From NCBI RefSeq assembly GCF_020630935.1, contig NZ_JAHDIG010000002.1, positions 55,518 through 119,517 of the forward strand: 64,000 nucleotides of DNA. The letters run 5' to 3'. Source of the stretch: Bernardetia sp. Lineage in GTDB: Bacteria > Bacteroidota > Bacteroidia > Cytophagales > Bernardetiaceae. Made by a program: the position numbers and the translations under genes. The notes beneath the pieces are model-generated. The model ran no database searches. It saw nothing but the letters and a program-made list of their open reading frames with translations, and was not told the DNA's origin. Shown one piece after another: positions 54,796 to 64,000 of this stretch. Every line of letters starts with the position of its first letter. Position 1 is the first letter of the stretch.

Positions 54796-56289
54796 TCAAA
54801 TAGTTTCTATAAAATCAACACTTTTCATTATATCATCGTGTAAAACTCTGTCTTTTTGTAGTGGCTTGACATTTTTTCTGTATTCTGCTAAAAATTCTTC
54901 TAGCTCATCAGAAGTTTTGAGAGGGCGTCTAAACTCTATGGCTTGCGCTGCTGCCATAAGTTCTATCGCTAAAATACGTTTCACATTTTGCAGGACTTTA
55001 TACAACTTTGTCGCTGCATTTGCCCCCATACTGACATGGTCTTCTTGTCCTTTTGATGAAATAATGCTATCCACACTTGCAGGAGTACAGAGTTGTTTGT
55101 TTTGACTTACAATAGAAGCTGCTGTATATTGTGCTATCATCATTCCAGAATGAAGCCCAGAGTCGTGTACTAAAAAAGGAGGTAAGTTTCGCTCTCCTGC
55201 CATTAATAAATAGGTTCTTCGTTCTGAAATACTTCCAAGTTCTGCCAAAGCAATGGCTGCAAAATCTAATGAAATAGCTAAAGGCTGTCCGTGAAAATTT
55301 CCTCCAGAGAGAATTACATCTTCATCTGGAAAAACATTCGGATTGTCTGTAACCGAATTAATCTCACACTCAAAAACAGAATTGATATAATCAAAAGCAC
55401 CTTTACTTGCTCCGTGTACTTGTGGCATACAGCGAAAAGAATAAGGGTCTTGTACGTGTGCTTTTGGTTGGAGCATAATTTCGCTTCCTTCTAAAAGTTC
55501 TCTAATATTTTTTGCTGTTCGGATTTGTCCTGCATGAGGACGGATTTTGTGAGTAAGTGCATTGAAAGGTTCAGAACGACATAAAAAAGCATCTGCCGAG
55601 AGCGCACCAATCGTATCACTTAAAGTATTCATTTTTTCAGCCTCCACCATACATGCCACACCGTAAGCACTCATAAACTGCGTTCCGTTGAGCATTGCTA
55701 GTCCTTCTTTAGCTTTGAGTTGAATAGGTTTCCAGTTTTTTTGTTTTAAAACATCTTCCGTTTTTTTCTTTTGATATGTTCCTTTTTTATTTTTCATCCA
55801 AACTTCTCCCATTCCAATAATAGGTAATGCAAGATGCGCTAAAGGAGCTAAATCGCCAGAAGCTCCTAATGAACCTAGTTCATAGACAACAGGCAAAATA
55901 TCTTCATTGTAAAAATCTACAAAACGCTCTACTGTTTGAAGTTGAACTCCAGAGTGTCCGTAAGAAAGCGACTGAATTTTGAGAAGGAGCATCAAACGTA
56001 TGATAAAAGCAGGTACTTCATCACCCACTCCACAAGCATGAGACATCACTAGGTTTTCTTGTAGTTCATTGATTTGGTCTTTCGGAATCTTATAATTACA
56101 TAAATATCCAAAACCTGTATTGACACCATAAACGGCTTCCTCACTTTTTGTAACAAGGTTTTCTAAGTAGGATTGTGCTTTTTTTATTTGTGATTTGCTT
56201 TCTTCTGATAGTTCTATTTTTGTATGAGATTTGGTAATCTGATACATTTCTTGAATGGAAATGGTTTTGTTCGATATTTGGTGAGTCAT
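54796..56289 (-). CDS. hutH: Histidine ammonia-lyase (aromatic amino acid lyase family)
   Basis: This 497-residue enzyme deaminates histidine to urocanate. The MIO cofactor forms from Ala-Ser-Gly in GSLGASGDLAPLAHLALP. DPYSFRCMPQVHG follows the HutH pattern around the substrate site, and the conserved NGTQFMSAYG and QYTAASIVSQNK are present. Length is normal. HutU, HutI and HutG are not adjacent, so the pathway is incomplete in this window; tyrosine or phenylalanine ammonia-lyase activity is an alternative within the family. A promoter-like TTTG/TAACTTTA pair lies about 55 bp upstream. Confidence 0.9.
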   Translation of the reverse strand: MTHQISNKTISIQEMYQITKSHTKIELSEESKSQIKKAQSYLENLVTKSEEAVYGVNTGFGYLCNYKIPKDQINELQENLVMSHACGVGDEVPAFIIRLMLLLKIQSLSYGHSGVQLQTVERFVDFYNEDILPVVYELGSLGASGDLAPLAHLALPIIGMGEVWMKNKKGTYQKKKTEDVLKQKNWKPIQLKAKEGLAMLNGTQFMSAYGVACMVEAEKMNTLSDTIGALSADAFLCRSEPFNALTHKIRPHAGQIRTAKNIRELLEGSEIMLQPKAHVQDPYSFRCMPQVHGASKGAFDYINSVFECEINSVTDNPNVFPDEDVILSGGNFHGQPLAISLDFAAIALAELGSISERRTYLLMAGERNLPPFLVHDSGLHSGMMIAQYTAASIVSQNKQLCTPASVDSIISSKGQEDHVSMGANAATKLYKVLQNVKRILAIELMAAAQAIEFRRPLKTSDELEEFLAEYRKNVKPLQKDRVLHDDIMKSVDFIETI

Positions 56290-56342
56290 AAGCCGTACTA
56301 ATTTGTATATGTGTTTTTCTAGTATTTATTTCTAAGGAAAAA

Positions 56343-56373
56343 TAAAGTTACGAAACTAGAAAAACGATACAAA
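56343..56373 (-). promoter_or_regulatory. Candidate promoter of hutH and following genes
   Basis: On the minus strand TTTG (56373-56370) is followed after 19 bp by TAACTTTA (56350-56343), one base off TAnnTTTG. The leader would be about 50 nt. Confidence 0.45.
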
Positions 56374-56657
56374 CTTTTTAGCTAAAAGTATAGAGAAGTT
56401 GTGAAAAGAATATTATAACAACAAGGTTATACTCTAGCTTGTCTGCTTAAAAAGCTTTATGTATAAAAATAAACCAAACTCATTTTTAAGTTAAAAAAAA
56501 CACTTTTTCTTTTATTTATTGCAGTACATTAAAAAATGCTTACGTACTTCATAAAAAAAGTAATCTTAAAAAAATACTATGTATAATTACTTAATCTTTA
56601 CGTTAGCAAGTAAAAAAAATAATCTTTTTATATTTATTCATTATAAACTAAAAAAAA
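56374..56657. other. AT-rich spacer between hutH and the lipoprotein pair
   Basis: No gene, repeat or clear hairpin is recognised here apart from runs of A and T. Confidence 0.35.
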
Positions 56658-57167
56658 ATGAAAAAAATATTTTTTTCAGTCTTTGTATGCCTTACATTTC
56701 TATGTATGAAATGTAAAGATGAAATAGAACCTATAGACCTACTCCCATCAGCAACACAAACAGGAAAAAATACTTTTGGCTGTTTGATAAACGGAGAACC
56801 ATTTACACCAGATGAATTAGCTTCGTCATTGAGTGTGCAATATTCCTCCAATGACGAGAAGTATTTTTACCTATCGGCTATCAGAAATACAGATAATATT
56901 ATTGTGAGTCCAGCATTTGGGGTAGTAAACCTACCTATAGTAGAAGGTAAAAGATATAACTTATCTATAAAAGAAGAAGATGATGCATATGGTTTGCTAT
57001 ACATAAAATCAGAGTTTATATACACCTATAAAAATTATGGAGAGCTATTTATAAGCAAACACGATACTGAGAGGCGAATCATATCAGGAACTTTTTGGTT
57101 TAATGCTAGAAGTAGAACAGCAGCACTATATCGTATTACTGAAGGACGCTTTGACATCAAGTATTAA
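56658..57167 (+). CDS. Putative lipoprotein, tandem copy 1
   Basis: This 169-residue protein begins MKKIFFSVFVCLTFLCMKCKDE; Cys 19 could be the lipid site, though the lipobox is not canonical. The pattern LLPSATQTGKNTFGCLINGEPFTPDE is shared with the next gene and with Bacteroidota lipoproteins of the DUF6252 type. The C-terminus (GELFISKHD-E-RIISGTFWF) is a beta pattern. It is probably exported and anchored to the outer membrane. The second copy follows 55 bp later; identical stretches in the signal region point to recent duplication. Confidence 0.65.
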   Translation: MKKIFFSVFVCLTFLCMKCKDEIEPIDLLPSATQTGKNTFGCLINGEPFTPDELASSLSVQYSSNDEKYFYLSAIRNTDNIIVSPAFGVVNLPIVEGKRYNLSIKEEDDAYGLLYIKSEFIYTYKNYGELFISKHDTERRIISGTFWFNARSRTAALYRITEGRFDIKY

Positions 57168-57222
57168 TTTTATTTTTGCTAAACCTAACCATTTTTATTC
57201 ATTTACTAAACCACTTAATACA

Positions 57223-57744
57223 ATGAAAAAACTACTTTTTTCCCTCTTCATATGCCTTACATTTCTATGTATGAAATGCGAAGAACAAACCCCAAAAGAC
57301 CCTATAGATCTACTCCCACCAGCTACCCAAATAGGAGAAAACACTTTCGGCTGTCTTGTGGATGGAGAATCTTTTACACCTGATGGTAGTCCCAATTCTT
57401 TTAGTGGTAGCTACAATTTTCATGATGGAGGATATGATTTGATAGTAGGAGGAGGAAACAGTCAAAAAGATGAAATATCAGGGGTAAGTGTTGGGACTGA
57501 AAGTTTATCTATAAATACTGGAGAAAAATATAGTTTATTTACTAGAACGAGTGGTAACGCTTATGGTTCTGTGTATCGTTCTTCTAACACTTCTTATACT
57601 TCATCAGAATATTCAGGAGAACTTTTTATAAGCAAACACGACCCAGAGAATCGTATCATATCAGGCACTTTTTGGTACGATATAAAAGATGCTTTTGGAG
57701 ATGTCCACGAAATACGAGAAGGTCGCTTTGATATTAAATACTGA
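57223..57744 (+). CDS. Putative lipoprotein, tandem copy 2
   Basis: From the ATG at 57223 the protein has 173 residues; the open frame further upstream overlaps the previous gene and is not needed. The start MKKLLFSLFICLTFLCMKCEEQ parallels copy 1, including a 27-bp identical run in the signal region. NTFGCLVDGESFTPDG and GELFISKHDPENRIISGTFWY are also conserved. The middle is Ser/Gly/Tyr-rich and differs between the copies. Function is unknown; the pair may present variable surface domains. Confidence 0.65.
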   Translation: MKKLLFSLFICLTFLCMKCEEQTPKDPIDLLPPATQIGENTFGCLVDGESFTPDGSPNSFSGSYNFHDGGYDLIVGGGNSQKDEISGVSVGTESLSINTGEKYSLFTRTSGNAYGSVYRSSNTSYTSSEYSGELFISKHDPENRIISGTFWYDIKDAFGDVHEIREGRFDIKY

Positions 57745-57749
57745 GTTTT

Positions 57750-59003
57750 TTACACCGAACGCATCGCCTCCACAGGGTCTAAACGTGCTGCTAATATAGC
57801 AGGAATTATTCCTGCTATAATTCCGATAATAGTAGCTACGCTTACTCCTAATATCATATTTTTGAGGGAAAGCGAAATAATAAAGGTATCACTAGAAAAG
57901 AAAGATAGAAAAGATACCAAAATAAGTCCTCCAATTCCTCCAATGATACAGAGTAAAATTGCTTCTAGTAAGAATTGCCATAAAATAAAGCCCTGTTTTG
58001 CTCCCAGTGCCTTCTGAACGCCTATGAGCGACGTACGTTCCTTTACAGAAACAAACATAATATTAGCAATGCCAAAGCCTCCTACCAAGATAGAGAAAAA
58101 GCCTATTGCCCAGCCTGCTAATGTCAGAACTCCAATAACACCGTCTAAAAATGTAGCAAACTGTTCTGGACGGTTGAGAGCAAAGTTTTCTTCTTGTTTG
58201 GGGCGTAAACCTCTTTTTATTCTTAAAAGTCCAGTAATTTCTCCCTGTACGTTTTGTAAATCTTTATCTGATTCAAATCCTTTTATGGAAATGGTGGGTT
58301 GTATGCCTGTTTTGCCTTCTGGAATCATCTTGGCAAGTGTGTAGTAAGGCATAAGGGTAATATTGTCGTTGCTTGGAGCATCCAAAAGGTTGTCTCCTTG
58401 TTTTTTCAGTACGCCAATTACTCTAAATTTTCGTCCCTTCAATCTAATAACTTTATCAATTACGCTTTCTATATTTTCTTCTCCAAATAAATCTTTTGCT
58501 ACTGTATTTCCTAAAATAACTACTTCTACGGCTCTATCTACTTCAATTTGTGTAAAATAACGTCCGTATTCGATGGGGATATCACTGACAATATTGTGTT
58601 GGAAGGTAATTCCTTGAACAGTAAGACCAGAAAGACTATTTTTTTTATGTTTTGCTGTAAAGCCAGAACGAACAGCAAAAACGGAAACAGCCTGCGCTTC
58701 TGTTAGATTTTTTTCTAGGAAACGAAACTCTTCCATACTAGGGTCTGGACGATTGATATATTTCCACCACGGATAGTTAGATTGGAAAATCCAAGGCATC
58801 TTTTGAATATAAATTACGTCTTCCCCTAAAAATGATAAGCTGCCTTTGATTCCTTTTTCTAATGCATCTACAAAAGTAAGCACGCCAATAATGGCAAAAA
58901 TACCGATAGTAACACCCAAAAGAGAAAGGAGGGTACGTAAAAGATTACTTTTCAATGCCCCTGTTGCCATAGAAAGGCTTTCCAACCAAAGCGAAAAATT
59001 CAT
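57750..59003 (-). CDS. ABC transporter permease of the MacB/FtsX type
   Basis: This 417-residue membrane protein has an N-terminal helix (RTLLSLLGVTIGIFAIIGVLTF), a periplasmic MacB_PCD domain and three C-terminal helices of the FtsX domain (FFSILVGGFGIANIMFVSVKERT, then QFLLEAILLCIIGGIGGLILVS, and IIGIIAGIIPAILAARLDPVEAMR). The DPVEAMR end is typical. Such permeases pump peptides, lipoproteins or toxins out with a LolD-like ATPase; no such ATPase is adjacent. The nearby ABC ATPase at 59107 is of a different type. It is probably a single-gene unit. Confidence 0.85.
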   Translation of the reverse strand: MNFSLWLESLSMATGALKSNLLRTLLSLLGVTIGIFAIIGVLTFVDALEKGIKGSLSFLGEDVIYIQKMPWIFQSNYPWWKYINRPDPSMEEFRFLEKNLTEAQAVSVFAVRSGFTAKHKKNSLSGLTVQGITFQHNIVSDIPIEYGRYFTQIEVDRAVEVVILGNTVAKDLFGEENIESVIDKVIRLKGRKFRVIGVLKKQGDNLLDAPSNDNITLMPYYTLAKMIPEGKTGIQPTISIKGFESDKDLQNVQGEITGLLRIKRGLRPKQEENFALNRPEQFATFLDGVIGVLTLAGWAIGFFSILVGGFGIANIMFVSVKERTSLIGVQKALGAKQGFILWQFLLEAILLCIIGGIGGLILVSFLSFFSSDTFIISLSLKNMILGVSVATIIGIIAGIIPAILAARLDPVEAMRSV

Positions 59004-59106
59004 AGTTGTCTTATTTCTTGTATTATAATTACTATAAAGTAAGTAGCTTATGAAATGAAAATATTACAACTTGAAGTCTGAAAAGGTTTTGTTTTACCTA
59101 AGTTTA

Positions 59107-60927
59107 TCAACCAGACTTTTGAAGTTTTCTTTTGAGCATAATTCTTCTGATGGTGTCTAAATCTCCTCTCGGAATGGCTTTTATAAGGTCTCTTGTATAG
59201 GTTCGTTTTGGCTTTTCATAAATGTCTTCTGAAAAACCTGTTTCTACAATTTGTCCATCTTTCATTACCAAAATACGGTCGGCAATAAACTTGACAACTG
59301 CCAAATCGTGAGAAATAAAGATATAAGTAAGGTTAAATTTCTCCTTTAAATCATTCAGAAGATTCAAAACTTGTGCTTGTACAGAAACATCAAGTGCAGA
59401 AACGGATTCATCACATATAATAAATTTAGGTTGCAAGGCAAGCGCACGAGCAATACAGATACGCTGACGCTGTCCTCCAGAAAATTCGTGTGGATAACGA
59501 TTGAAGTGGTAGGCGTTTAGGTTTACAGTCTCTAAAAGTTCAATAACATAGGCTCTTCGTTCTTTGTCATTGTTCATGATTCCGTGTATTCGCATCGGTT
59601 CCATGATAATTTCTCCGATGGTCATTCTTGGATTGAGAGAGCCATAAGGGTCTTGAAAGATAATTTGAATATCCTTTCTGATAGCACGCATTTCTTTCTG
59701 ATTGAGGTCTAAGATATTTTTGCCTTCAAAAATAATTTCTCCAGAAGTAGGTTCTACTAATCTTAAAAGACTTCTGCCCAATGTAGATTTTCCACAACCC
59801 GATTCGCCTACCAAGCCCAAAATTTCTCCTGGATAAACATCAAAAGATACATCATTGACAGCCTTTACGGTTTCTTTTTTATTGGAAAAGAATCCTTTTG
59901 TTTTGATAAATTCTTTTGTAAGGTTTTTTACTTGCACTAAAGGCATTTGTTGTACTAATTTTTCATGGCGTTTTCTTAGTTCGGCTTCGCTTTGAAAGTT
60001 GAGCATTAGAGCCTGTCCGACAGACTGAAACTTGGCTTCTGTAATTTCTGAAATATTTCCGTGTTCGTCGGTTGCCATAAAGTCAGATACTACTGGCAAA
60101 ACACGTAATTTTAAATCTAAACGAGGACGACACGCCAAAAGTCCTTTTGTATAAGGGTGTTGAGGGTTGGAAAAAATATCCCATACAGCACCTTCTTCCA
60201 CAATTTCGCCTTGATACATCACAATAATTCTGTCAGCAAATTCTGCCACTACTCCTAAGTCATGCGTAATAAAAACCACTGACATATCTTCTGTTTCTCT
60301 AAGCTCTCTCAAAATTTCCAAAATAGCAGCCTGTACAGTTACGTCAAGTGCCGTAGTGGGTTCATCTGCAATGAGCAGGAGTGGATTACAGGCAAGAGCC
60401 ATAGCTATCATAACACGCTGTTTTTGTCCACCCGAAACTTCATGAGGATAAGCACTATAAATTCTTTCTGGGTTAGTGAGATGAACTTTTTCAAAAAGTT
60501 GCAATACTCGCTGTTTGGCAGCTTTCTTTGTAATGTTTTCGTGTTTTAGAATCGATTCTAAGACTTGATTTCCACACGTAAAGACAGGATTGAGGGAAGT
60601 CATAGGCTCTTGAAAAATCATAGATATTTCTCCACCTCTCAGATAACGCAGCTTTTCAAAAGGAATTTTTAATAAATCTACTTCTCCATATTCCCTAGAA
60701 TTGAATAAAATTTCGCCTTCTGTATTACAATAAGGAGCGTGTGGCAAAAGACGCATCATAGAAAGGGACGTAACCGTTTTACCCGAGCCCGACTCTCCTA
60801 CAATACCGACAGTTTCCCCTTTTTTTAGCTTTAAGTTTACGTTTTTTACAGCCTTATGATGTCCATTTTCTCCCTTGAAAAGAACAGATAGGTTATTTAT
60901 TTCAATTAAATTAGGATTATCAGACAT
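59107..60927 (-). CDS. Fused oligopeptide-type ABC transporter ATPase (two ATP-binding domains)
   Basis: This 606-residue cytoplasmic protein contains two ABC domains, as in the GsiA/DppDF type. Domain 1 (about 5-265) has [12 protein letters not shown]-equivalent [15 protein letters not shown] and [14 protein letters not shown]. Domain 2 (about 330-600) has [23 protein letters not shown] and [13 protein letters not shown]. Each has a C-terminal oligopeptide extension segment. It energises uptake or export of peptides or nickel-like ligands. No permease or binding protein is adjacent, so the rest of the transporter is elsewhere. Confidence 0.92.
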   Translation of the reverse strand: MSDNPNLIEINNLSVLFKGENGHHKAVKNVNLKLKKGETVGIVGESGSGKTVTSLSMMRLLPHAPYCNTEGEILFNSREYGEVDLLKIPFEKLRYLRGGEISMIFQEPMTSLNPVFTCGNQVLESILKHENITKKAAKQRVLQLFEKVHLTNPERIYSAYPHEVSGGQKQRVMIAMALACNPLLLIADEPTTALDVTVQAAILEILRELRETEDMSVVFITHDLGVVAEFADRIIVMYQGEIVEEGAVWDIFSNPQHPYTKGLLACRPRLDLKLRVLPVVSDFMATDEHGNISEITEAKFQSVGQALMLNFQSEAELRKRHEKLVQQMPLVQVKNLTKEFIKTKGFFSNKKETVKAVNDVSFDVYPGEILGLVGESGCGKSTLGRSLLRLVEPTSGEIIFEGKNILDLNQKEMRAIRKDIQIIFQDPYGSLNPRMTIGEIIMEPMRIHGIMNNDKERRAYVIELLETVNLNAYHFNRYPHEFSGGQRQRICIARALALQPKFIICDESVSALDVSVQAQVLNLLNDLKEKFNLTYIFISHDLAVVKFIADRILVMKDGQIVETGFSEDIYEKPKRTYTRDLIKAIPRGDLDTIRRIMLKRKLQKSG

Positions 60928-61146
60928 AGATAATTAATTAATATTCTCAATGGAAATATTTGTATAGAAATACTTATTTTCCAATCATCAACGAGTTTGA
61001 AAACAGTGTTAAAGACAAAAAAAGTCTAATTCGACGACAAGTTACTTAAAAATAGCTATTCTTTCTATCAAATGAAAATGAGAAATCCATTATGAAAGCA
61101 ATTTTATTAGCGAATGGTTGGTGTAAATCCTAACAGTAAGAAGGAT

Positions 61147-62046
61147 TTAACAGTACTTGAAGTTAAACTTATTTATATTTTCTTCAATCCATTCATATTC
61201 TTTCAAAGTTTCTAATTTTTCTATCAAGTTTTTAGGTATTTCGTTATATCCAATGAGTGTTCCTGCAATTTGTCTAGCCATAGAACAGTTGGTGTCTGTA
61301 TCACCTCCAATGTCAATAAGCCAGTTGTACATTTTTTCTATGCCAATTTTCTTTACTTTATTAGCTGCTGCAATTGCCAAAGGCACAGAGTTTACAACAT
61401 ATCCATCATTACCAAACTTTCCAATTTCTGAAAGATTGTCTATATTTTTGATTTCAATGAGCCTGTCTCTAACTCTTGTGTCTGGAAGTTGAGGAATTAT
61501 TAAATCTATTAGGTTTGTTTCTCCTTGCCAGTTTTTTCTTAGTATTTCTCTGATAGCAATGATAATACATTTTGCTCCAATATATGCTTCATCGTTATTA
61601 TGAGTAATGATAGAAATATCTCTGATTTGAGAGTAGTTTATATCTTCCATAAAAGCAAGGGAAGCAATTCGCATAGCTGCTCCATTTCCTGCTGCATATT
61701 CTCCTTTTCTGCCTGCCTTGCTCCAATGCACGCCATACTCTAATTCTCTCAATGCTTTTAAAGTGCTTGCTCCAAGTCCTCTCAATTTTCTTTGATTATA
61801 ATATTTTAAAAACTGTTGTACTACTGCTTCTGGGTTAATATTTTTATCATCAATCATAGCCTCAGCAGTAGCTAAAGTGAGTTGTGTATCATCCGTAATT
61901 TTCCATTTTGGTTCTCTTGCTTTTGGCTTACCATAAAGATAAATTACATCTTCTTTTTCTTTTACTTGATTTTCATAGGCACTACCAAACGCATCTCCCA
62001 TTGCTCCACCAATAATGCATCCTTTAAATCTTTCTGCTTTTGTCAT
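61147..62046 (-). CDS. ADP-ribosylglycohydrolase family protein
   Basis: This 299-residue protein has the DraG-like fold. GGAMGDAFGSAYE, ITDDTQLTLATAEAM and GGDTDTNCSMARQIAG carry the acidic residues that bind two Mg ions in these hydrolases, which remove ADP-ribose from Arg or DNA/RNA. Length is close to DraG. It overlaps the 117-residue membrane gene upstream by 4 bp (62043-62046, ATGA), so they are translationally coupled. No ADP-ribosyltransferase is adjacent; the substrate is unknown. Confidence 0.88.
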   Translation of the reverse strand: MTKAERFKGCIIGGAMGDAFGSAYENQVKEKEDVIYLYGKPKAREPKWKITDDTQLTLATAEAMIDDKNINPEAVVQQFLKYYNQRKLRGLGASTLKALRELEYGVHWSKAGRKGEYAAGNGAAMRIASLAFMEDINYSQIRDISIITHNNDEAYIGAKCIIIAIREILRKNWQGETNLIDLIIPQLPDTRVRDRLIEIKNIDNLSEIGKFGNDGYVVNSVPLAIAAANKVKKIGIEKMYNWLIDIGGDTDTNCSMARQIAGTLIGYNEIPKNLIEKLETLKEYEWIEENINKFNFKYC

Positions 62047-62396
62047 TTGTTTTTATTAAAAAAATAAATCAAGTTAGTTACCAATATTCCCAAAATTAAA
62101 ATTAAGTTGAGAGAAAAAAACTGAATAGCTTGGCGAGATACATATGAAAAATACACTAGCAAACCAAAGAATAATACTCCTGCAACAACACCATTAACTA
62201 ATAAAGAGTAAGTTTCTTTTGATAGAGAAGTCATGACAATGACTAAAATAGCAATCATATATAGCATTATGATTCCGTAATCAAAACTGCTAGATTCTTG
62301 AATAGATACATGACCTCCTAAATTTAAGGCAAAACCGAAAAACACAAACTGTATAAAGCTGACAATTATTAGAATAATTGCAAAAAATAGTCTCAT
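62043..62396 (-). CDS. Small four-helix membrane protein coupled to the ADP-ribosylglycohydrolase
   Basis: This 117-residue protein has four hydrophobic helices (FFAIILIIVSFIQFVFFGFAL, IIMLYMIAILVIVMTSL, VNGVVAGVLFFGLLVYF, FSLNLILILGILVTNLIYFF). Its stop overlaps the next start in an ATGA arrangement, so the two are made together. I recognise no family. It may hold or regulate the hydrolase at the membrane, which is inference from the overlap only. Confidence 0.6.
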   Translation of the reverse strand: MRLFFAIILIIVSFIQFVFFGFALNLGGHVSIQESSSFDYGIIMLYMIAILVIVMTSLSKETYSLLVNGVVAGVLFFGLLVYFSYVSRQAIQFFSLNLILILGILVTNLIYFFNKNK

Positions 62397-62423
62397 TAGA
62401 TTTCAAATTTATTGATAAAATTA

Positions 62424-62466
62424 AAAAAGCATTTCCCTACTAAAATATAGTAAGAAAATGCTTTTT
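62424..62466 (-). terminator. Terminator of clpP
   Basis: AAAAAAGCATTT...AAATGCTTTTT forms a stem with a bulge, 24 bp beyond the clpP stop (62490) on the minus strand. Confidence 0.75.
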
Positions 62467-62489
62467 GTTGAAAGATAGTTGAATGACTA

Positions 62490-63179
62490 TTATTTCTTGC
62501 GTTCCAACACCTCATCAATCAAACCATACTCTTTTGCTTCTGGCGCAATCATCCAATAATCACGGTCAGCATCTCTTTCTACTGTATCGTAATCTTTTCC
62601 ACTGTGGTCAGCCAAAATTTGAGTCAATTCTTTCTTGACAAGCAAAATTTGTTTTGCCGTAATTTCAATGTCAGAAGCCTGTCCTTGAATACCTCCAAGT
62701 GGTTGGTGAATCATCACACGAGCATGAGGAAGAGCAGCACGCTTACCTGCCTGTCCTGCAGTAAGCAAAACAGCTCCCATAGAAGCTGCTAATCCTGTAC
62801 ACACAGTAGATACATCTGGTTTTACATATTGCATCGTGTCATAAATACCCAAGCCTGCATACACAGAACCACCAGGGCTATTTATATACATCAGAACATC
62901 TTTATCTGGGTCTGCTGATTCTAAAAATAAGAGTTGAGCAACAATAATATTAGAAATGTGATCATCTACACCTGTACCAAGGAAAATGATTCTATCCATC
63001 ATGAGGCGAGAGAATACATCAATTTCTTGGAAATGAGTTGTTCTTTCCTCAATGATTGATCTAGTCATATTTTGTACATTATATTTTGCATATCCTTCTA
63101 ACGTAGTAGTAGGAATATTTTGATGTCCGTGAGCAAATTTATAAAATTCGCTATTATGAAATTTCTTTGGGTCAAACAT
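62490..63179 (-). CDS. clpP: ATP-dependent Clp protease proteolytic subunit
   Basis: This 229-residue serine protease forms the double heptamer that works with ClpX or ClpC. The catalytic Ser lies in [15 protein letters not shown], the His in [10 protein letters not shown] and the Asp is in the usual downstream segment ([11 protein letters not shown] follows). [13 protein letters not shown] is conserved. Length with a short N-terminal propeptide region fits. It is monocistronic here; clpX is not next to it. A structured dispersed element (copy C) lies 39 bp upstream of its start codon. Confidence 0.95.
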   Translation of the reverse strand: MFDPKKFHNSEFYKFAHGHQNIPTTTLEGYAKYNVQNMTRSIIEERTTHFQEIDVFSRLMMDRIIFLGTGVDDHISNIIVAQLLFLESADPDKDVLMYINSPGGSVYAGLGIYDTMQYVKPDVSTVCTGLAASMGAVLLTAGQAGKRAALPHARVMIHQPLGGIQGQASDIEITAKQILLVKKELTQILADHSGKDYDTVERDADRDYWMIAPEAKEYGLIDEVLERKK

Positions 63180-63218
63180 ATAAAAATGGTTTTTGTATTA
63201 ATATTAGAGCTTTTTTTT

Positions 63219-63322
63219 AAAATATGTCTTTCAAACCGTAAACGAGATGTAAATTTATCGTTGTAGGGAGGTTATCCTCGCTGACGGCTGTAGCCTCAAC
63301 GACGGTTATCTTTCTATATTTT
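63219..63322 (-). repeat. Dispersed three-stem element, copy C
   Basis: Outer stem AAAATAT (63219-63225)/ATATTTT (63316-63322) encloses AACCGTAAACGAG...TATCGTTGTAGGG and CCTCGCTGACGGCT/GCCTCAACGACGG. The core matches copies A and B while the outer arms differ but still pair. It is in the same orientation as the others, upstream of clpP. Confidence 0.75.
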
Positions 63323-63578
63323 GTTAGTCTTTTTGCCTAACTTACGAAAGTTTTTACTAAAATAAAGCCGTTATCCTAGCAACTGACAAATAGACAGTTG
63401 AGTTAATGGACAATTCTATAATGAAAAATGGATAATTGTTGAGTTTTGTATAGTCAGAATTTTATGTCTCCTTGATAAAGGAAATATACAATTATGAATT
63501 ATTTTTGTTTTGAAATTTAAGAACTTTCAAAATTTTAATCGCCTTATATTTCATTTTTTTTGGTAAAAATATCCACAA
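63323..63578. other. AT-rich spacer before the last gene
   Basis: No gene is visible. TTAATGGACAATTCT and AATGGATAATTGTTGAG near 63402-63440 belong to the degenerate AATGGATAAT repeats seen at 4.5, 20.0 and 29.5 kb. Confidence 0.35.
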
Positions 63579-64000
63579 TGAATCCTGCCTTTTCCTCATT
63601 TTCTGAAAAATATTTTCCTACACTGCATTTAGTGAAGTTTTCGGCTACACAATTTCAGCTTTGGGATAATTATAGTATAGCTTGGGCAAAAATTGAGATA
63701 CAAGAAGAAAAAGTCAAAATTATTTCTATTCATCAAAAATCTATTCAGATTGCAGAATTGGATAGTATAAACGAAGAGAAAAATCAGTTTTTAGAAGAAT
63801 TAAGTAGTTTGGTAACAGACTTTCATACCATTACAATTTCCCTTTTAGAAAAAACACAAAACGATTTTTTAGATAGAAAAAAAGAACTTGAAAAGCAGTT
63901 CCGAAAAGGGTTTTCTGCGAAAGAAAATGAGAGTTTACAGCCTGTTGTTCAGCTTTTAGAGGAAGGAGGACATTCGGTGTATCTACTGCCAAAGTGGATT
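63579..64000 (+). CDS. Unknown protein, N-terminal part only
   Basis: The frame starts at ATG 63579 (MNPAFSSFSEKYFPTLHLVK) and is open to the window end, giving 140 residues. It has no signal peptide and shows a beta-rich start, then a charged helical segment (FLEELSSLVTDFHTITISLLEK, then DRKKELEKQFRKGFSAKENES). The pattern may be the N-terminal part of a larger nucleic-acid or AAA-type protein, but I recognise no family. Confidence 0.6.

Noticed and set aside
59107..60927. The fused ABC ATPase as partner of the MacB-like permease at 57750
   Set aside because: It belongs to the oligopeptide-type ATPase group, whereas MacB/FtsX permeases use LolD-like ATPases.

Overview
The window is AT-rich chromosomal DNA from a member of the Bacteroidota, most likely a Cytophagales-type marine or gliding relative; that placement is inference. 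Supporting signs are a secreted subtilase with a type IX secretion tail, promoters of the TTTG/TAnnTTTG type, AT-rich leaders instead of Shine-Dalgarno boxes, GEVED and SBBP-repeat secreted proteins, and a Hen1/Pnkp RNA-repair pair. Both strands are densely coded, many units end in clear hairpin terminators, and I see no prophage, complete insertion sequence, CRISPR array or tRNA.

Layout. 1-4.3 kb: the tail of a sensor kinase, then hen1 and pnkp (RNA repair). 4.5-8.3 kb (minus): a sigma-54 activator without a DNA-binding domain and a STAND NTPase with TPRs. 8.6-12.6 kb (plus): lepA, a PAS protein and a secreted beta-propeller protein. 12.7-23 kb (minus): two secreted TPR proteins, a lipoprotein, a secreted caspase-like protease, a CPBP protease, a zinc deacylase, two DUF5684-like membrane paralogs and a GlcD-type oxidase. 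23.3-25.7 kb (plus): a secreted protein, a SpoIIAA-like protein and a methyltransferase. 25.7-28.2 kb (minus): three tandem paralogs with a RING-like zinc motif. 28.2-32.6 kb: a di-haem peroxidase lipoprotein, a Rof-like protein, mutL and a GlcNAc-kinase-like gene. 32.7-37.2 kb (plus): an McrBC restriction unit followed 14 bp later by a PP2C-like phosphatase. 37.2-39.4 kb (minus): a lipoprotein, a membrane protein and rnpB. 39.7-53.2 kb (plus): a SpoIIAA-like protein, an orphan HBM-type sensor, gyrB, three small stress-type proteins, an HTTM/VKGC protein, dapA, an L,D-transpeptidase and the large subtilase. 53.3-64 kb: hutH, an unknown gene and lpxH; two duplicated lipoproteins; an ABC permease; a fused oligopeptide ABC ATPase; an ADP-ribosylglycohydrolase pair; clpP; and the start of an unknown gene.

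The observations most worth following are: (1) a three-copy dispersed element near 8.3, 20.8 and 63.3 kb, each able to fold as an outer stem plus two hairpins, with compensatory changes, always in the same orientation and 19-39 nt before a start codon; (2) the three RING-like paralogs, two of which share 108 of 109 bp over the zinc domain but are diverged elsewhere; (3) the McrBC-PP2C arrangement, whose McrB also carries EVE-like and Mrr_N-like segments; and (4) several sensor or regulator proteins that lack an expected part (an HBM sensor without output, a sigma-54 activator without HTH and with an altered GAFTGA loop, a LOV-like PAS without its cysteine).
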